From Salibaculum sp035270045 (GTDB lineage Bacteria; Pseudomonadota; Alphaproteobacteria; Rhodobacterales; Rhodobacteraceae), in the NCBI RefSeq assembly GCF_035270045.1, contig NZ_DATFIP010000059.1, forward strand, positions 62,001-126,000: a stretch of DNA of 64,000 nucleotides. The letters run 5' to 3'. Of this stretch, positions 54,373-62,532 are shown piece after piece. The notes under the pieces were generated by a model, which saw only the letters and a list, made by a program, of their open reading frames with translations, searched no databases and was not told the origin of the DNA. Each line of letters opens with the position of its first letter. Position 1 is the stretch's first letter. The translations under genes were made by a program, and so were the position numbers.

Positions 54373-55242
54373 ATGACACCCGATCACCGCTACCACTACC
54401 ATGTCATCCGCCGCGCCATAGCGGAGATCGACGCCGCGTCGGCACCGCTGTCGCTGGACGAACTGGCCGGGCGGATGGGCATGTCGCCGGCGCATTTCCA
54501 GCGCCTGTTCTCACGGTGGGTCGGTGTCAGTCCCAAGCGCTACCAGCAATACCTTGCGCTCGGTCATGCCCGAAGCCTGCTGCAAGAGCGTTTCACGACA
54601 CTGGACACCGCAGATGCGGTGGGCCTGTCCGGGTCCGGGCGGCTGCATGACCTTTTTCTGAAGTGGGAATCCATGAGTCCGGGCGACTATGCCCGCGGCG
54701 GCGACGGACTAACCGTGCATTGGGGCTTTTTCGACAGTCCTTTCGGCCGCGCACTGGTCATGGGGACCAACAAGGGTATCTGCGGAATCGGCTTTGTCGA
54801 GGAGACGGGCGAGGACGCCGCGATGGCGGACCTGGCGGCACGCTGGCCCCGGGCAGAGTTCACCGAAAACCGGGCGGCTTTGCGGCCCTGGGCACAGGCC
54901 GCCTTTTTCGGGCAGACCACGGAGCCAACGCCGCTGCATGTGATCGGCACGCCCTTGCAGATCAAGGTCTGGGAAGCGCTGCTCGCCATCCCCTCGGGCC
55001 ACGTGACCACCTATTCGGAGATCGCCGAGTCCATCGGCAACCGGCGCGCCGTGCGCGCCGTAGGCAGCGCAGTGGGGCGCAACCCCATCAGCTTCCTGAT
55101 TCCCTGCCACCGGGCCATCCGAAAGTCCGGCGCCCTGGGCGGCTATCATTGGGGCCTGCCGGTCAAGCGCGCCATCCTGGCCTGGGAAGCGGCACGGACC
55201 GAAGCCGACGCATCGGCGACAAACCGCGTGCCTCGGGGGTGA
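54373..55242 (+). CDS. Ada-like AraC/O6-methylguanine-DNA methyltransferase
   Basis: A 289-residue fusion. The N-terminal part is an AraC helix-turn-helix domain (LSLDELAGRMGMSPAHFQRL, then VGVSPKRYQQYL); the C-terminal part is the methyltransferase with FLIPCHRAIRKSGALGGYHW, which holds the acceptor cysteine, and the HTH segment IPSGHVTTYSEIAESIGNRRA. It lacks the N-terminal zinc domain that lets E. coli Ada sense methyl phosphotriesters, so its signal is probably different. It takes methyl groups off O6-methylguanine. Confidence 0.92.
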   Translation: MTPDHRYHYHVIRRAIAEIDAASAPLSLDELAGRMGMSPAHFQRLFSRWVGVSPKRYQQYLALGHARSLLQERFTTLDTADAVGLSGSGRLHDLFLKWESMSPGDYARGGDGLTVHWGFFDSPFGRALVMGTNKGICGIGFVEETGEDAAMADLAARWPRAEFTENRAALRPWAQAAFFGQTTEPTPLHVIGTPLQIKVWEALLAIPSGHVTTYSEIAESIGNRRAVRAVGSAVGRNPISFLIPCHRAIRKSGALGGYHWGLPVKRAILAWEAARTEADASATNRVPRG

Positions 55243-55325
55243 TATTGGATATCATGACGGTACAGACGATATGCTGACGCCATGAATGCGCTGATCTCCA
55301 GCGCCCGAAAGATGAAAGACGCTCC

Positions 55326-55985
55326 ATGAAGTTTTCAAAGTTGACCACGGCCCTCGTGGCCTCTTCGCTATTCGTTATCGCCGGCTGCGAGGAGATGACG
55401 GACCCCGACAACCCCAACCGGAACCAGCAGACCGGCGCCGCCGTGGGTGCCGGGCTCGGTGCCCTGGTGGGCATCGCTGCGGGCGACAGCGCCGAGGAAC
55501 GCCGCCGCGGGGCGGTTGTCGGCGCGCTGGTGGGCGGGGGCCTCGGCGCTGTGGGTGGCGCACAGCTCGACCGGCAAGAGGCCGAATTGCGCCAGCAGAT
55601 GGGCAACAATGCAACCATCGTGAACACCGGCGATCAACTGGTCGTGACCCTGCCGCAGGACATCCTCTTCGCCACCGACAGCGCGCAACTGACCGGTGCG
55701 CTGCGATCGGACCTGACCACGCTGGCCGCCTCGATCAACCGCTACACCGGGACCACGGTCAACGTGATCGGCCATACCGACAACACCGGCTCTGCCGCTT
55801 ACAATCAGGACCTGTCGGCCCGGCGGGCCCAAGCCGTCAGTTCCGTGCTGATCGGGGCGGGCGTGGCACCGAACCGCATCCGCTCGATCGGGCGCGGAGA
55901 AGATGCGCCGGTTGCCACCAACTTGACCCCCGAAGGCCGTGCCCAGAACCGGCGGGTGGAAATCACGATCACGCCCAACCGCTGA
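55326..55985 (+). CDS. OmpA-family lipoprotein with glycine zipper (YiaD-like)
   Basis: A 219-residue outer-membrane lipoprotein. The signal ends in the lipobox VIAGC (cysteine 21). Next comes a glycine-zipper segment (GAAVGAGLGALVGIAAGD and GAVVGALVGGGLGAVGGA), then the OmpA C-terminal peptidoglycan-binding domain with VNVIGHTDNTGSAAYNQDLS and the ending EGRAQNRRVEI. It anchors the outer membrane to the wall. The ATG at 55326 follows AAGACGCTCC without a strong ribosome site. Confidence 0.92.
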   Translation: MKFSKLTTALVASSLFVIAGCEEMTDPDNPNRNQQTGAAVGAGLGALVGIAAGDSAEERRRGAVVGALVGGGLGAVGGAQLDRQEAELRQQMGNNATIVNTGDQLVVTLPQDILFATDSAQLTGALRSDLTTLAASINRYTGTTVNVIGHTDNTGSAAYNQDLSARRAQAVSSVLIGAGVAPNRIRSIGRGEDAPVATNLTPEGRAQNRRVEITITPNR

Positions 55986-56073
55986 GGCGCGCACCATCAC
56001 TACTTCCCGATGTCACCGGCGGCGGTCCGGGGTTACGGCCCGGACCGCCGCTGCCTATTGAGCAACAGGCCTA

Positions 56074-56094
56074 TTGGTCATACGTTTTGACCAA
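56074..56094. promoter_or_regulatory. Inverted repeat before the FadR-type gene, likely autoregulatory operator
   Basis: TTGGTCA (56074-56080) and TGACCAA (56088-56094) are perfect arms with a seven-base spacer, 21 bases before the ATG. The TTGGT/ACCAA halves are those of FadR-group regulators and resemble the repeat before glcDEF at 39567. Confidence 0.65.
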
Positions 56095-56114
56095 ATGATC
56101 ACGCCGGGGACTCC

Positions 56115-56882
56115 ATGCCATTCGAACCCGTACGACCGGAAAAACTCTCGGACTCGGTCGTCAGACAAATCGAGCGATTGATCCTGCGGGGCATCCTGCG
56201 CCCGGGCGAACGCCTGCCCTCGGAGCGAGAGATGTCCGAACGGCTGGGTGTCTCGCGCCCCTCGTTGCGCGAGGCACTGGCCGAGTTGCAGGCGGCGGGG
56301 CTTCTGACCAGCCGCGCAAGTTCCGGCGTCTACGTGGCCGAGGTCTTTGGCAATGCCTTTTCCGATGCGCTGGTGCGACTCTTTTCAAGCCATGAAGAGG
56401 CGGTCTTCGACTATATTTCCTTTCGCCGTGACATGGAGGGGCTGGCCGCAGAACGGGCTGCAGTTCACGGCACCGAAACCGACCTCAAGGTAATCGGGAC
56501 CATCTTCGGCAAGATGGAAGCGGCCCATTCCAAGCGCAATCCGCAAGAAGAGGCCGGACTCGATGCGGATTTCCACCTTTCTATCATAGAGGCCAGCCAC
56601 AACGTCATCATGCTGCACATGATGCGGTCGATGTATCAGCTGCTGCGCGAGGGTGTCTTCTACAACCGCCAGATCATGTTCAAGCGGCGCATGACCCGCG
56701 ATAGCCTGCTGGACCAGCACCGCGACATCAACGAGGCGCTTCAGGCGCGGGATCCGGTCCGCGCACGGGCCGCGGTCGAGGCGCACCTGTCCTTCGTGGA
56801 ACAGGCCCTGGCGGACCACCAGGCAGCCGAACGCAACGAAAGCATCGCGCGGCAACGTTACGAGCACGAGATGGGCAGATGA
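56115..56882 (+). CDS. FadR-type (GntR/FCD) transcriptional regulator
   Basis: A 255-residue regulator. The winged helix is at the front (LPSEREMSERLGVSRPSLRE, about residues 35-54), and the all-helical FCD ligand domain shows the metal histidines in DADFHLSIIEASHN and QHRDINEAL and the last segment AVEAHLSFVEQAL. Members control lactate, glycolate or pyruvate genes (LldR, GlcC, PdhR). Its stop overlaps the next gene (ATGA). It may control itself through the repeat above, and glcDEF shares related half-sites; that link is inferred. Confidence 0.92.
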   Translation: MPFEPVRPEKLSDSVVRQIERLILRGILRPGERLPSEREMSERLGVSRPSLREALAELQAAGLLTSRASSGVYVAEVFGNAFSDALVRLFSSHEEAVFDYISFRRDMEGLAAERAAVHGTETDLKVIGTIFGKMEAAHSKRNPQEEAGLDADFHLSIIEASHNVIMLHMMRSMYQLLREGVFYNRQIMFKRRMTRDSLLDQHRDINEALQARDPVRARAAVEAHLSFVEQALADHQAAERNESIARQRYEHEMGR

Positions 56883-57628
56883 CCACGCCGCGCTCGCTGA
56901 TCGTCACCGCCCATCCCGAGCCGGAGTCCTTCACGCACCAATGGGCCGCGGCCAGTGCCCGGGCCTGCGCTGCACCGATCGAAAGCCATCTCGTGCAAGA
57001 GGGGTTCGACCCTGTCGAACGCGCCGCCCATTTCGGGCATGAGGGACGCTTCGATGTGCTCAAGGCGCAGGAAAACGCGGCTGACACCGATACGCTGCCA
57101 GGCGATGTCGCCCGCGAGGTCGGCAGGATCACGGCAGCGGACCGGCTGATCCTGCATTTCCCGGTATGGTGGTTCGGTCCGCCCGCGATCCTCAAGGGCT
57201 GGATGGACCGTTGCCTCGTCAACGGCATTTTTCACCGCGGCAGCCAACGGTTCGACGCGGGGCTGGCGCGCGGCAAGTCGGTGCTGATCTGCGCAACCAC
57301 CGGTGGCGATGGCGTCGAGACCGCCCGGGACGGCCGCGAAGGCGATATCAACCTGATCCTGTGGCCGCTCATGCACGCGCTACGCTATTGTGGCTTCGAG
57401 GTGCTCGAACCGGCCTTCCTGCATGGCGTTCATGGGTACCAGACGGGCGACGCCCGCGCCGACATGGAGGCGAGGATGGCCGCGACTCTCGATCAGCAGG
57501 CGGCACGCCTGGCAAGCTGGGACAGTCGCCCGCGCGTGCCGTTCAACGCCGATACGGACTTCGACACCGAGGGCCGCCTGAAGCGTGGTGCCCCGGCGCA
57601 TGGCCCCTTCATCAGCCACCGCCAATGA
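56879..57628 (+). CDS. NAD(P)H-dependent quinone oxidoreductase-like flavoprotein
   Basis: A 249-residue flavodoxin-fold protein of the NQO1/KefF/MdaB family. Motifs are LIVTAHPEPESFTHQWAAA (FMN phosphate loop), LILHFPVWWFGPPAILKGW and GKSVLICATTGG. It reduces quinones by two electrons. It is made from the same transcript as the FadR-type regulator, and an intrinsic terminator follows. Residues after 220 are charged and may be flexible. Confidence 0.87.
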   Translation: MTTPRSLIVTAHPEPESFTHQWAAASARACAAPIESHLVQEGFDPVERAAHFGHEGRFDVLKAQENAADTDTLPGDVAREVGRITAADRLILHFPVWWFGPPAILKGWMDRCLVNGIFHRGSQRFDAGLARGKSVLICATTGGDGVETARDGREGDINLILWPLMHALRYCGFEVLEPAFLHGVHGYQTGDARADMEARMAATLDQQAARLASWDSRPRVPFNADTDFDTEGRLKRGAPAHGPFISHRQ

Positions 57629-57630
57629 CA

Positions 57631-57658
57631 AAGGCCCGGGCATCGGCCCGGGCCTTTT
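57631..57658 (+). terminator. Rho-independent terminator after the flavoprotein gene
   Basis: Arms AAGGCCCGGG (57631-57640) and CCCGGGCCTT (57647-57656) are perfect with a six-base loop and TTTT at 57655-57658. It also sits beyond the atpF end on the other strand and may serve both. Confidence 0.88.
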
Positions 57659-57678
57659 CGTGTGGCTGAGAGCCATGC

Positions 57679-58245
57679 TCAGTGCAGTCTTTCACCAACC
57701 TCGGTGATGGCATCGTCGATCAGCTTGTTGGCGCTGGTCGCGTCGGTCTGCTTGGCGATCACGTCACGCGCAGCGCCGATGGCCACGTCAACGGCTTGCG
57801 CCTGGACATCGCGCATGGCGGCATCCTTGGCGCTTTCGATCTGTTCTTCGGCGGCGGCAAGGCGGCGCGCCACAGAAGCCTTGATATCTTCCTTGGCCTG
57901 CTCGGCCGAGGTCTTGGCCTCCTCCTTGGCGGACTTGACGATACGGTCGGCCTGTTCCTGGACCTCTTTCTGCTTGCGCTCGTAGGAGGCCAGCAGCGTC
58001 TGGGCCTCTTCACGCAGGGCCTTGGCCTCGTCCAGTTCGGACTGGATGCCCGCAGCACGATCATCCAGCATCTTGCCCAGCAGCCCAGGCACCTTGAAGT
58101 ACAACAGAATACCGATGAAGACGATGAACCCGAGTAGCACGATAAAGTCGGTGTTCCTGAGCGAGACAAACCCGTACTCCCCACCGGCGGCCCATGCCGG
58201 CGAGGCGGCAAGTGCGAATGCGGCGGTCATGATCAGCCTTTTCAT
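57679..58245 (-). CDS. atpF: ATP synthase F0 subunit b
   Basis: A 188-residue peripheral-stalk subunit. A signal-like N terminus precedes the single membrane helix (residues about 33-50, IVLLGFIVFIGILLYF), and the rest is a long charged coiled coil (KALREEAQTLLASYERKQKE). I prefer the ATG at 58245 (AAAGGG eight bases upstream); a GTG at 58254 overlaps the previous stop. It is the last gene of the F0 operon. Confidence 0.93.
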   Translation of the reverse strand: MKRLIMTAAFALAASPAWAAGGEYGFVSLRNTDFIVLLGFIVFIGILLYFKVPGLLGKMLDDRAAGIQSELDEAKALREEAQTLLASYERKQKEVQEQADRIVKSAKEEAKTSAEQAKEDIKASVARRLAAAEEQIESAKDAAMRDVQAQAVDVAIGAARDVIAKQTDATSANKLIDDAITEVGERLH

Positions 58246-58250
58246 GGCGG

Positions 58251-58799
58251 TCACCCTTTCATCTTCGCGTTGACGGCCGCCGTCACGGTGCGGGCGTCAG
58301 CCTTGCCACCCATCGCGCCGACGATGTCCTTGGCGACATCCTTTGCCACGTCCTTGACGCTGTCCATGGCGCTGGCCTGGATGTCCGCGATGGCCTTCTC
58401 GCTTTCCGCGGTGCGCGCCGAGATCTCGGCATCGGCCTTTTCCATCTCGGCGTCCAGCTCGGCCTGGATACCGGCCTTGGTTTCCGCCGCGATGCGCTGC
58501 GCCTCGGCACGGGCATCGGCCAGGGCTTTCTCGTAGGCTTCCTCGGCCTCCTTGGCCTTCTGCTTGAGTTCTTCGGCGGCAGCGATGTCATTGGTAATGG
58601 TGCCCGCCCGTTCGGCCAACACCGCGGAAATGCGGGGCAGTGCGATGCGGGACAGCACGAAGTAGATCACGACGAGCGTGAGTACGAGCCAGAATATCTG
58701 GTTGGGCCACCAGTCAAAGCAAAGCTGCGGCATGCCGATGGCAGAGCCATCCGCGCCGATGCAGGTACTTGCGGTTTGCCCGGGTGTTTCGGTCGCCAT
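58251..58799 (-). CDS. ATP synthase F0 subunit b'
   Basis: A 182-residue second stalk subunit, typical of photosynthetic and related alphaproteobacteria that use a b-b' heterodimer. It has a membrane helix at about residues 33-49 (IFWLVLTLVVIYFVL) after LCFDWWPNQ, and a long alanine/glutamate coiled coil. The gene lies between atpE and atpF and is 83 bases beyond atpE. Confidence 0.93.
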   Translation of the reverse strand: MATETPGQTASTCIGADGSAIGMPQLCFDWWPNQIFWLVLTLVVIYFVLSRIALPRISAVLAERAGTITNDIAAAEELKQKAKEAEEAYEKALADARAEAQRIAAETKAGIQAELDAEMEKADAEISARTAESEKAIADIQASAMDSVKDVAKDVAKDIVGAMGGKADARTVTAAVNAKMKG

Positions 58800-58882
58800 G
58801 ACGTCCTCCGTCGGAACCTGGTCTCACTATCGGGCGGCCCGTTTCCGAGCCGCCCGCGCGTAAGGATGGTGTTCCGTAAGAC

Positions 58883-59107
58883 TCAGACGGCGAACATCAG
58901 CAGCAGCGCGACGAGGAACGAGAAGATCCCGAGGGCCTCAGCGAAGGCGATGCCGATGAAGAGGGTCGCGGTCTGGCCAGCGGCCGCGGAGGGGTTGCGC
59001 AGTGCGCCGGCCAGGAAGTTGCCGGCGACGTTGCCGACACCCAGGGCTGCGATGCCGGTTCCGAGACCGGCGATGCCGGCGCCGATGTGTGCGAGTTGGC
59101 CTTCCAT
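58883..59107 (-). CDS. atpE: ATP synthase F0 subunit c
   Basis: A 74-residue two-helix rotor protein. The proton-binding glutamate is at position 57 in IAFAEALGIF, and the polar loop RNPS (37-40) contacts the F1 stalk. The glycine-rich first helix (GAGIAGLGTGIAALGVG) is typical. A good ribosome site, AAGGAG, precedes the ATG. Confidence 0.96.
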   Translation of the reverse strand: MEGQLAHIGAGIAGLGTGIAALGVGNVAGNFLAGALRNPSAAAGQTATLFIGIAFAEALGIFSFLVALLLMFAV

Positions 59108-59159
59108 GAGAGTTCTCCTTACGATTGATTTGGAAGTTGCGAAACTGCGAGATCAGACC

Positions 59160-59915
59160 TTAGTGCGAGGGATGCAGCGCATCCTTCAGATAGACGCAGG
59201 TCAGAATGGTAAAGACGTAGGCCTGGATGAAGGACACCAGCACTTCGAGCCCGTACATAGCCGTGACCGCGAGCACGGAAAGAGGGCTTACAAGGGCAAG
59301 CGCCGCGAAGCCGGCGAAGACCTTGATCACGGCGTGACCGGCCATCAGGTTCCCTGCCAGTCGGATGGAGTGGCTGACAGGTCGCACGAAATAGGAAATG
59401 AGCTCGATCACGGCCAGGATCGGCCGAAGCGCCAGCGGCGCGCTGTCGACCCAGAACAGGCCCAGGAATTTCATGCCGTGCTTGACGAAACCGACGATGG
59501 TCACCGTCAGGAAAACAGCCAGTGCCAATATGATCGTCACGGCGAAATGCGAGGTGGTCGTGAATGCCGTGGGCACAAGCCCGAGGAAGTTGGCGAAGAC
59601 GATGAACATGAACAAAGTCATGATGTAGGGGAAGAATACGAGGGCATCCTTGCCAGCGACGTCCTCGACCATCTTGTGGATGAACCCGTAGGCAAGCTCG
59701 GCGACGGATTGGGTGCGGCTTGGCACGATGGCCCGGCGGCGGGTTCCCATGACCAGCAGCAGGATCACCCCGACCACTGCCAGCCCCATCCAGAGCGTCA
59801 CGTTTGTGGGTGTGTACCAAGTGACCGGGCCGTTCCCGAACAGGGGCTCGACGATGAACTGGTCCATCGGGTGGAAGACCAGGCCGCTCTTTTCTCCGGT
59901 TGTCTCAGTCGCCAT
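59160..59915 (-). CDS. atpB: ATP synthase F0 subunit a
   Basis: A 251-residue membrane protein with about six helices. The essential arginine is in the motif SIRLAGNLMAGHAVIK. The segments PYIMTLFMFIVFANFLGLVP and FIQAYVFTILTCVYLKD are typical. Its start overlaps the end of atpI by eleven bases. It provides the proton half-channels of the motor. Confidence 0.95.
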   Translation of the reverse strand: MATETTGEKSGLVFHPMDQFIVEPLFGNGPVTWYTPTNVTLWMGLAVVGVILLLVMGTRRRAIVPSRTQSVAELAYGFIHKMVEDVAGKDALVFFPYIMTLFMFIVFANFLGLVPTAFTTTSHFAVTIILALAVFLTVTIVGFVKHGMKFLGLFWVDSAPLALRPILAVIELISYFVRPVSHSIRLAGNLMAGHAVIKVFAGFAALALVSPLSVLAVTAMYGLEVLVSFIQAYVFTILTCVYLKDALHPSH

Positions 59916-60249
59916 CGCGTTCGTCTTTCCCGTCTTCGCCGCCCAGCCTGGACAGCTGCGTGTTCTGCATCTCTTGGGCGGTTCGCATCATGGTTTTGAC
60001 ACCGGCCGCGAAGCCCAAGAATACGAAAAGCACCATCAACCACGGCTGTGTCCCCAAAAGGGCGTCCAACCCGTATCCGATGCCGAAACCGATCCCCAGA
60101 CCGGCCACAAGCTCTATCACCATTCGCCAGGCGTGCTGCGCCTGGGAATAATGCTCCTCGGAATGGTGCTTTTCGACCTCGTCGCCCCTGGCCGCCGCGA
60201 TCCTCTCCTCCAGCGCCTTCAGGCGATCCTTTGGATCTTGATCGGACAA
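59905..60249 (-). CDS. atpI: AtpI/AtpZ-family ATP synthase accessory protein
   Basis: A 114-residue small protein with two membrane helices (about residues 47-64 and 70-90, ELVAGLGIGFGIGYGLD) and charged ends. AtpI helps to assemble the c-ring. I use the TTG at 60249, preceded by AAAGGGG, which gives the usual N terminus; the ATG at 60306 gives an unlikely basic tail. It is the first gene of the F0 operon. Confidence 0.88.
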   Translation of the reverse strand: MSDQDPKDRLKALEERIAAARGDEVEKHHSEEHYSQAQHAWRMVIELVAGLGIGFGIGYGLDALLGTQPWLMVLFVFLGFAAGVKTMMRTAQEMQNTQLSRLGGEDGKDERDGD

Positions 60250-60410
60250 GGTTGCGCCCCTTTCCTTGGCTGCCGCTTTGCTAAGCCGGGCTGGGGCCAG
60301 AGTCAACGCTGACCACTACACCCTCAAACCCCTGACAAAAATGACTTTTATGTCACCGCGCCAGCCTGCCGCACCGGCCGGAGGTCAGTCACGTGGCCCT
60401 TGGGCATATT

Positions 60411-60424
60411 CAACCACATGGTTG
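60411..60424. promoter_or_regulatory. Palindrome before the ArsR gene, likely operator
   Basis: CAACC (60411-60415) and GGTTG (60420-60424) flank ACAT, within TATTCAACCACATGGTTGAC. This symmetric motif is widespread in front of ArsR genes that pair with SRPBCC genes, as I remember. It lies 32 bases before the ATG. Confidence 0.6.
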
Positions 60425-60455
60425 ACGTTTGTCGCTTTTGCCACTTGATGGGGAC

Positions 60456-60806
60456 ATGAGCCCCTCACTCGACACAGTCTTCGCCGCCCTGGCCGACCCG
60501 ACCCGCCGGGCGATCCTGTCCATGTTGCTTGAGGACGACATGGCCGTCACCGACGTGGCCGAGCCCTTCGCGATGTCGCTTGCCGCGATCTCCAAGCACC
60601 TGGGGATCCTGACCCGCGCCGGGCTGATCAGCCAGGAACGGCGCGGCCGGGTGAAATGGTGCAAGCTGGAACCCGACGCCCTGCGCGCGGCCAGCGTCTG
60701 GATGCAGGGCTTCGGCCAGTTCGACCAGATTGACCTGGACGCTTTCGAGCGGTTTCTCGAAGGGGAATTGTCCGGCCTCGCCCAGCAGCAGGCCGACCGG
60801 GGCTGA
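60456..60806 (+). CDS. ArsR-family winged-helix regulator
   Basis: A 116-residue repressor-type protein. The winged helix is complete (VFAALADPTRRAILSMLLED, then PFAMSLAAISKHLGILTRAG) and no ArsR metal cysteine motif is seen, so it likely belongs to the metal-free group usually coupled to an SRPBCC/activator gene. No such partner follows here; the next gene is a LysR gene on the opposite strand. The ATG at 60456 is chosen since the upstream in-frame residues overlap the palindrome region. Confidence 0.9.
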   Translation: MSPSLDTVFAALADPTRRAILSMLLEDDMAVTDVAEPFAMSLAAISKHLGILTRAGLISQERRGRVKWCKLEPDALRAASVWMQGFGQFDQIDLDAFERFLEGELSGLAQQQADRG

Positions 60807-60833
60807 TCCTGCCCGTCAGGGAACGCGGACCCG

Positions 60834-61712
60834 TCAGTCCTGCGCGTCGCGGGCCCAATCCTTCAGGTGCTTGAGAAAGGCCTGCACCTTGGTGGTTCGG
60901 TGCAGGTCCACGTGGGTGACCAGCCACAACTGGCCGCCCCACTCCTGCTGTGACGGCAGCACCTCGACCAGGTCGGGGTGGCGCTCCAGTTCGCCCAGGC
61001 CGACGAAACCGATTCCCACGCCCGAGAGGATCGCGTCGACGTTGTTGCGCGCGGTCGAGGTCCGGAAAATCACCCGGTCCTCGGGCACGGCGCCGGCAAG
61101 CCATTGATTGTAGGGCGCGCGGCTGGCCTTGTCCTCGGGGCCGACGAACCAGTGACCGGCCAGGTCGTCCTCGTCACCGGGCTGGCCATGTTGCGCGATA
61201 TAGTCTCGCGCGGCCACGAGATGCGCGGACTGGCGCCGGAACTTCTGCACCACGTTGTCGGGCTGATCGGGGGCCTTTCCGGCGCGGATCGCCACATGGG
61301 CCTCTCCGTATTCGAGCCGGAACAGGCGCTGACCGGTCAGGTAACGGATGCTGATCTCCGGATATGTTGCTCGGAACGACGCCAGCACCGGCGTCAGTTC
61401 GGGCGAAAAGGCCTCCAGCGACGTCACGACCAGTTCGCCGCTCACACCCTCGCCCTGCCCCTTGATCCGGCCCGCCAACTGCGTGAGCTGATCGTCGGTG
61501 GTCGCTGCCACCTGCATAAGGTCCTGCCCCGCCTCGGTCGGGGTGTAACCGCGCGCGTGGCGCTGGAACAGGCGGGTCCCAAGGCGTTCCTCCAGCGCAT
61601 CTATATGGCGGATCACGGTGGCGTGGTGCACGCCAAGCACCTCGGCCGCGCCGCTGACCGTGCCGACGCGGGCCACCTGGTAGGCGGTGCGAATCTCGTC
61701 CCAGTTATCCAT
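60834..61712 (-). CDS. LysR-family transcriptional regulator
   Basis: A 292-residue regulator. The N-terminal helix-turn-helix is IRTAYQVARVGTVSGAAEVL and HHATVIRHIDALEERLGTRLF; the C-terminal substrate-binding domain follows from about residue 90. It is divergent from acylphosphatase, and inverted repeats lie between them. Its target may be itself or acyP. It has no known effector. Confidence 0.92.
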   Translation of the reverse strand: MDNWDEIRTAYQVARVGTVSGAAEVLGVHHATVIRHIDALEERLGTRLFQRHARGYTPTEAGQDLMQVAATTDDQLTQLAGRIKGQGEGVSGELVVTSLEAFSPELTPVLASFRATYPEISIRYLTGQRLFRLEYGEAHVAIRAGKAPDQPDNVVQKFRRQSAHLVAARDYIAQHGQPGDEDDLAGHWFVGPEDKASRAPYNQWLAGAVPEDRVIFRTSTARNNVDAILSGVGIGFVGLGELERHPDLVEVLPSQQEWGGQLWLVTHVDLHRTTKVQAFLKHLKDWARDAQD

Positions 61713-61729
61713 CGGCCCTGCCCCCTCGC

Positions 61730-61765
61730 TGCAATCCAGTTACCCGGATCGGCCCCCGGATTGCA
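61730..61765. promoter_or_regulatory. Inverted repeat between lysR and acylphosphatase genes
   Basis: TGCAATCC (61730-61737) and GGATTGCA (61758-61765) are perfect eight-base arms around a 20-base spacer, in the 122-base gap between the divergent genes, the usual place for a LysR site. The spacing is longer than the T-N11-A core, so two half-sites are more likely than one. Confidence 0.5.
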
Positions 61766-61834
61766 ACGGGGCCCGGGGTTGCGAGGCGGTCGAGCCGGCG
61801 TCTAGGATTCGGCGCGAAACGAAAGGCCAGAGAC

Positions 61835-62113
61835 ATGACCCGGACAACCCTGCATGCCCGCATCGCCGGCCGTGTCCAAGGCGTGAGCTTCCGCGCCTGG
61901 ACGCAAGAACAGGCCCGCGCGCTGGGCCTCGCCGGTTGGGTGCGCAACCGAGCCGACGGCTCGGTCGAAGCCTTGATCTCGGGACCGGAGGCGGGGGTCC
62001 GGGACCTGTGCGACCGGCTTCACGACGGCCCGCCGGCCGCGCGGGTGACACAGGTCAGGACCGCCACGACCGAGGACGCCGACACGCCGCACCCCTTCGA
62101 AGTGCGCACCTGA
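61835..62113 (+). CDS. acyP: Acylphosphatase
   Basis: A 92-residue enzyme that hydrolyses acyl phosphates. The signature RIAGRVQGVSFRAWTQEQA holds the catalytic arginine, and the asparagine of the second motif is in GLAGWVRNRADGSVEALISG. The ATG follows GAAAGG. It is a standard-length, stand-alone gene. Confidence 0.95.
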   Translation: MTRTTLHARIAGRVQGVSFRAWTQEQARALGLAGWVRNRADGSVEALISGPEAGVRDLCDRLHDGPPAARVTQVRTATTEDADTPHPFEVRT

Positions 62114-62128
62114 AAGACGGTCGCGACC

Positions 62129-62450
62129 ATGCAGATCATCCACGAGACCGACGGCCTGCTCATCCTAGATCACAACCCCCCGGGTTATAGGGGCATCCTC
62201 GCAGGGTTCCTCGCAGTGGCCGTGGCCGGGGGCGTGAACGTCAGCCCGACCACCGACATCCCGCTTTTCGGGGTCGGCATGATCATCGTGGCAACGCTTT
62301 TCATACAGCCGTGCCTTCACGGTTTCAGCCAACGCCGCCAGGTGATCCTTGACCGCCGGGCCGGGACAGTCACCCTTCGAGGCTGGACGATTTTCGGCTG
62401 CCGCCGAGGAGGGCCACGCGCCCGGGTGCGCCAGCGAAACGGGCGCATGA
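62129..62450 (+). pseudogene. Broken small membrane protein gene
   Basis: The first 90 residues (62129-62400) look real: ETDGLLILDHNPPGYRGILA, a hydrophobic pair and RRQVILDRRAGTVTLRGWTI. The frame then loses protein-like character. Reading one base later from about 62403 continues with a plausible segment (AEEGHAPGCASETGA) and stops at 62450. I infer a one-base frameshift or an early truncation of a short PH-like membrane protein. Without the shift the frame runs on to 62695 through non-coding sequence. Confidence 0.45.
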
Positions 62451-62497
62451 CAGCAGGCCGCGTGCATCAACGCATAAATGGGCGCGGCGCAGAAGGC

Positions 62498-62526
62498 TTG
62501 ACTCGGGCGTGCGTGCAGCCTAATCC
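62498..62526 (+). promoter_or_regulatory. Strong sigma-70 promoter before ffh
   Basis: TTGACT (62498-62503) and TAATCC (62521-62526) are separated by exactly 17 bases. Transcription would begin near 62533, leaving a leader of about 180 bases before ffh. Confidence 0.65.
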
Positions 62527-62532
62527 GCAGCG

